Below, one piece after another: positions 62,385 through 64,000 of a stretch of DNA of 64,000 bases. A program made the position numbers and the translations under genes. Below the pieces are notes generated by a model. It was not told where the DNA came from. It did no database searches and was given only the letters and a program-made list of their open reading frames with translations. The DNA is from Diadema setosum (Eukaryota; Echinodermata; Echinoidea; Diadematoida; Diadematidae): positions 5,398,289 to 5,462,288 of the forward strand of contig CM067067.1 in NCBI GenBank assembly GCA_033980235.1, read 5' to 3'. The number at the start of each line of letters is the position of its first letter. Position 1 is the stretch's first letter.

Positions 62385-62580
62385 CGTGCCCCCCTCCCCC
62401 CTTGATCGGGGAGAAAAAAAAAAAAAAAAAAAAAAAAACTCTAATATGGACTTTCAGTGCGTGCCATTTCATGAACTGATATTCAAAACTCTCCCTACCG
62501 TAGGGGGTGTATCCCCTCTCACACCCTCTCCCACTCGGTCGCCTTGGCCACCAACCCCCCCCCCCCCCCCACCCCAGTTG
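62385..62580 (+). repeat. C-rich dispersed repeat, copy 2, with A25 tract (intron 2)
   Basis: A run of about 25 A (62,414-62,438) is followed by CTCTCCCTACCGTAGG, TCACACCCTCTCCCACTCGG, then C16 (62,555-62,570), in the same order as 945-1,110. It lies within intron 2 of the pseudogene. Confidence 0.55.
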
Positions 62581-62838
62581 AAAATTCACCACAGTGGCAA
62601 TATGAAAGCCTGATGTACATGTAATATGTTCATGCACTATATATCTCTACAGTCATCTAGAATCACATAAAGGCATATTTCACACTATTGCTAATCAATA
62701 TCTGATGCACATTAAGGAAACATTGGGAAAGAAAAGGAAGCCATTTATCAAAGAAAATTTAACTTCTTTGATTTTTTAATTCTCTCCATTCTAAATTTCA
62801 AATTAAGTACATGTACTCTTTCTTTCCTTTCTGTACAG

Positions 62839-62987
62839 GAGAAACCGCCATGTTGCCTACCGACAGCTAGCGAGATGGCGTTGGAGAATTCCTTGGAAGA
62901 TCTGTGCGGTTACCACTGCCTTCATCTGCGGTTAACATGATCAGCAAAACATTTCCATCTAAGGAGTACAAGGGATTCCAGCTGTAA
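62839..62987 (+). pseudogene. Exon 3 of P2X7-tail-like pseudogene
   Basis: It follows TGTACAG and joins exon 2 in phase to read ...DNK then RNRHVAYRQLARWRW. After that Trp the homologous frame moves (GEFLGRSVRLPLPSSAVNM, then FPSKEYKGFQL and TAA at 62,985), consistent with loss of two bases near 62,890. The unshifted frame stops at a TAA near 62,935. HVAYRQ and the closing FP..Y.GF are the most recognisable family signatures. Confidence 0.8.
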
Positions 62988-63004
62988 AACCCATAAAGAG
63001 ACTG

Positions 63005-63547
63005 ACATTTACAGATTTTGACCTTGACCTTTGACTGCTGACTTTTGACCACTGACCCCAAAGTTGCTATAATCACTGCCAGTCAGTATACATTCACATA
63101 TACTAACTTCAATGAAGATACCTTAATTGAAGCATTTGCAAGAAATAGAGAAAAACTAGAAATTTCTACATTTCAACTTGACCTTTGACTTTTAATCTCA
63201 TGACCCATGTTGTCTGTTGAGAATCTTTATTTGGTAGTACATGCATACACTAAGTTTCAAGAAAATACCTCCAGGCATTGCATAGATATGGGGGGGGGGG
63301 GGGGGGATAGAGAAATTTTGAACATTTGACCTTGACCGTTTGACCTTGAGCATGTGCACCTGAATGTTGATAGGCAAAACTTTGCCCATGCACTCAGTTA
63401 TACATTCCAAGTTTCATTAGGATTTGTACCTTAAACTGTTAGTTACGCTGTCCACAAAATTCATTACAGACGGACGGACACGTGAACTGACGAACGGACA
63501 ACTTGAAAACACACAATGCTTCCGCACTACTTCGTGGCAGAGGCATA
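63005..63547 (-). mobile_element. Inverse partner of the 56,154 repeat
   Basis: Read on the minus strand it starts TATGCCTCTGCCACGAAG, has GTCCGTCCGTCTG about 80 bases in, and ends in repeated GGTCAAAGGTCAAGGTCA-like words (plus strand TGACCTTGACCTTTGAC near 63,017). A G17 run is at 63,290-63,306. It begins immediately 3' of the pseudogene stop. Confidence 0.7.
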
Positions 63548-64000
63548 AACATCAATCAATCAATCAAGATAAATAAAATGTGTGATTACCCCAAGCACAC
63601 AATCCTATCCCCAACTGAAGCCCTCTGTTTGATTTTTATATATGTTTCTGTGTTGAAAAAAAAAAAATAATCCATAGCACCATAATAGAACATAGTTTCT
63701 AAAAATAACAAGTGAAAATGTTCACTTTTGAAGGAATGAATATGAGAAAAGAGTGAATTCTGAGTGAAATTAGAGTCAAATCGGAGTTATCTCTGAGGTC
63801 ACTCCACAAAAGTGGAAATACAAATTGTCACTCAAATTTCACTGTAAATTCATTTTTTTTATTCAATCCTCCAAGAGTGCATATTTCTTGCTTGTTATTT
63901 TTTTAGAGAGTACATGTTCCATGAAACAAAATCATGCACAACCAATAGACACACACACACACACACACACACACATTACACAACAACAAAAAAGTTTCAT
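63548..64000. other. AT-rich DNA with small microsatellites
   Basis: Short (ATCA)n at 63,552-63,567 and (CA)n at 63,948-63,974. No gene is seen before the window ends. Confidence 0.6.

Larger units (their letters stand above)
59884..62987 (+). pseudogene. P2X7 cytoplasmic (ballast/ZCD) domain-like gene, three exons, frame broken
   Basis: Three blocks bounded by consensus splice sites encode the domain known as the intracellular tail of P2X7 receptors and as a stand-alone protein in many marine invertebrates. In order: an acidic N-terminal stretch ending RRLGNRDW, a Cys-rich block (CSCSGGCVAMP, ESVCCKEI, DCIT..LGF), an LDEYVL...TAYYQ region, then NRHVAYRQLARW, a Leu-Pro-Ser-Ser-Ala-Val segment and a final FPSKEYKGFQL before TAA (62,985). 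The Cys residues correspond to the zinc-coordinating cluster of the family; the end matches the FP...Y.GF close of P2X7. No P2X channel part (two membrane helices, extracellular loop) is present. Two in-frame TGA codons in exon 1, two frameshifts in exon 2 and one in exon 3 break the frame, while both intron phases stay consistent. Most likely a young pseudogene; clustered sequencing indels are an alternative. Confidence 0.8.

Noticed and set aside
59884..62987. Complete P2X receptor channel
   Set aside because: No transmembrane helices or extracellular Cys-rich loop precede the domain within at least several kilobases upstream.

Overview
This is a eukaryotic, gene-poor, repeat-rich window. 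Outside one GC-rich satellite it is AT-rich, full of (CA)n, (TA)n and (CTTT)n microsatellites and long poly-G/poly-C runs. It holds many terminal-inverted-repeat (TIR) elements, and the only convincing coding remnant is split by GT-AG introns. No operons, ribosome binding sites or bacterial genes are visible. The repeat types and the P2X7-tail-like gene suggest a marine deuterostome invertebrate, most likely an echinoderm such as a sea urchin. That assignment is inference from repeat style and gene family, not from a marker gene.

Layout. 1-8 kb: single-copy-looking AT-rich DNA with microsatellites. 8.1-10.3 kb: two elements ending in TTAA. 10-35 kb: mostly unannotatable DNA with scattered foldback elements, two copies of a decayed repeat that may derive from a membrane-receptor gene (13.5 and 16.0 kb), and a GC-richer block at 30.9-32.1 kb. 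35.0-43.3 kb: the structural centre. A four-copy 55-bp tandem repeat is followed by a long hairpin. Then comes an array of 95 complete, apparently identical 54-bp units (37,621-42,782), followed by a tandemly duplicated hairpin. This array sits inside a field of degenerate long repeats that reaches from about 36.8 to 51 kb and includes a ~1.67-kb tandem duplication. 51.35-53.23 kb: a 1.88-kb element with TIRs whose interior is largely diverged ACTGGT/ACCAGT motifs. 54-59 kb: several TIR elements, a repeat rich in AGGTCA direct repeats, and a 68-bp perfect zero-spacer palindrome. 59.9-63.0 kb: a three-exon pseudogene related to the cytoplasmic ballast (zinc-binding cysteine) domain of P2X7 receptors, with splice sites and intron phases kept but the frame broken.

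Almost every other open frame longer than 60 codons is a chance frame or a translated microsatellite. The very long open frames over 37.5-42.8 kb exist because 54 is divisible by 3 and the unit has few stops; none has an ATG start. No intact protein-coding gene, tRNA, rRNA or CRISPR array could be supported. The most unusual items are the perfectly homogeneous 54-bp array with its diverged sister array, and the ACTGGT-built TIR element.
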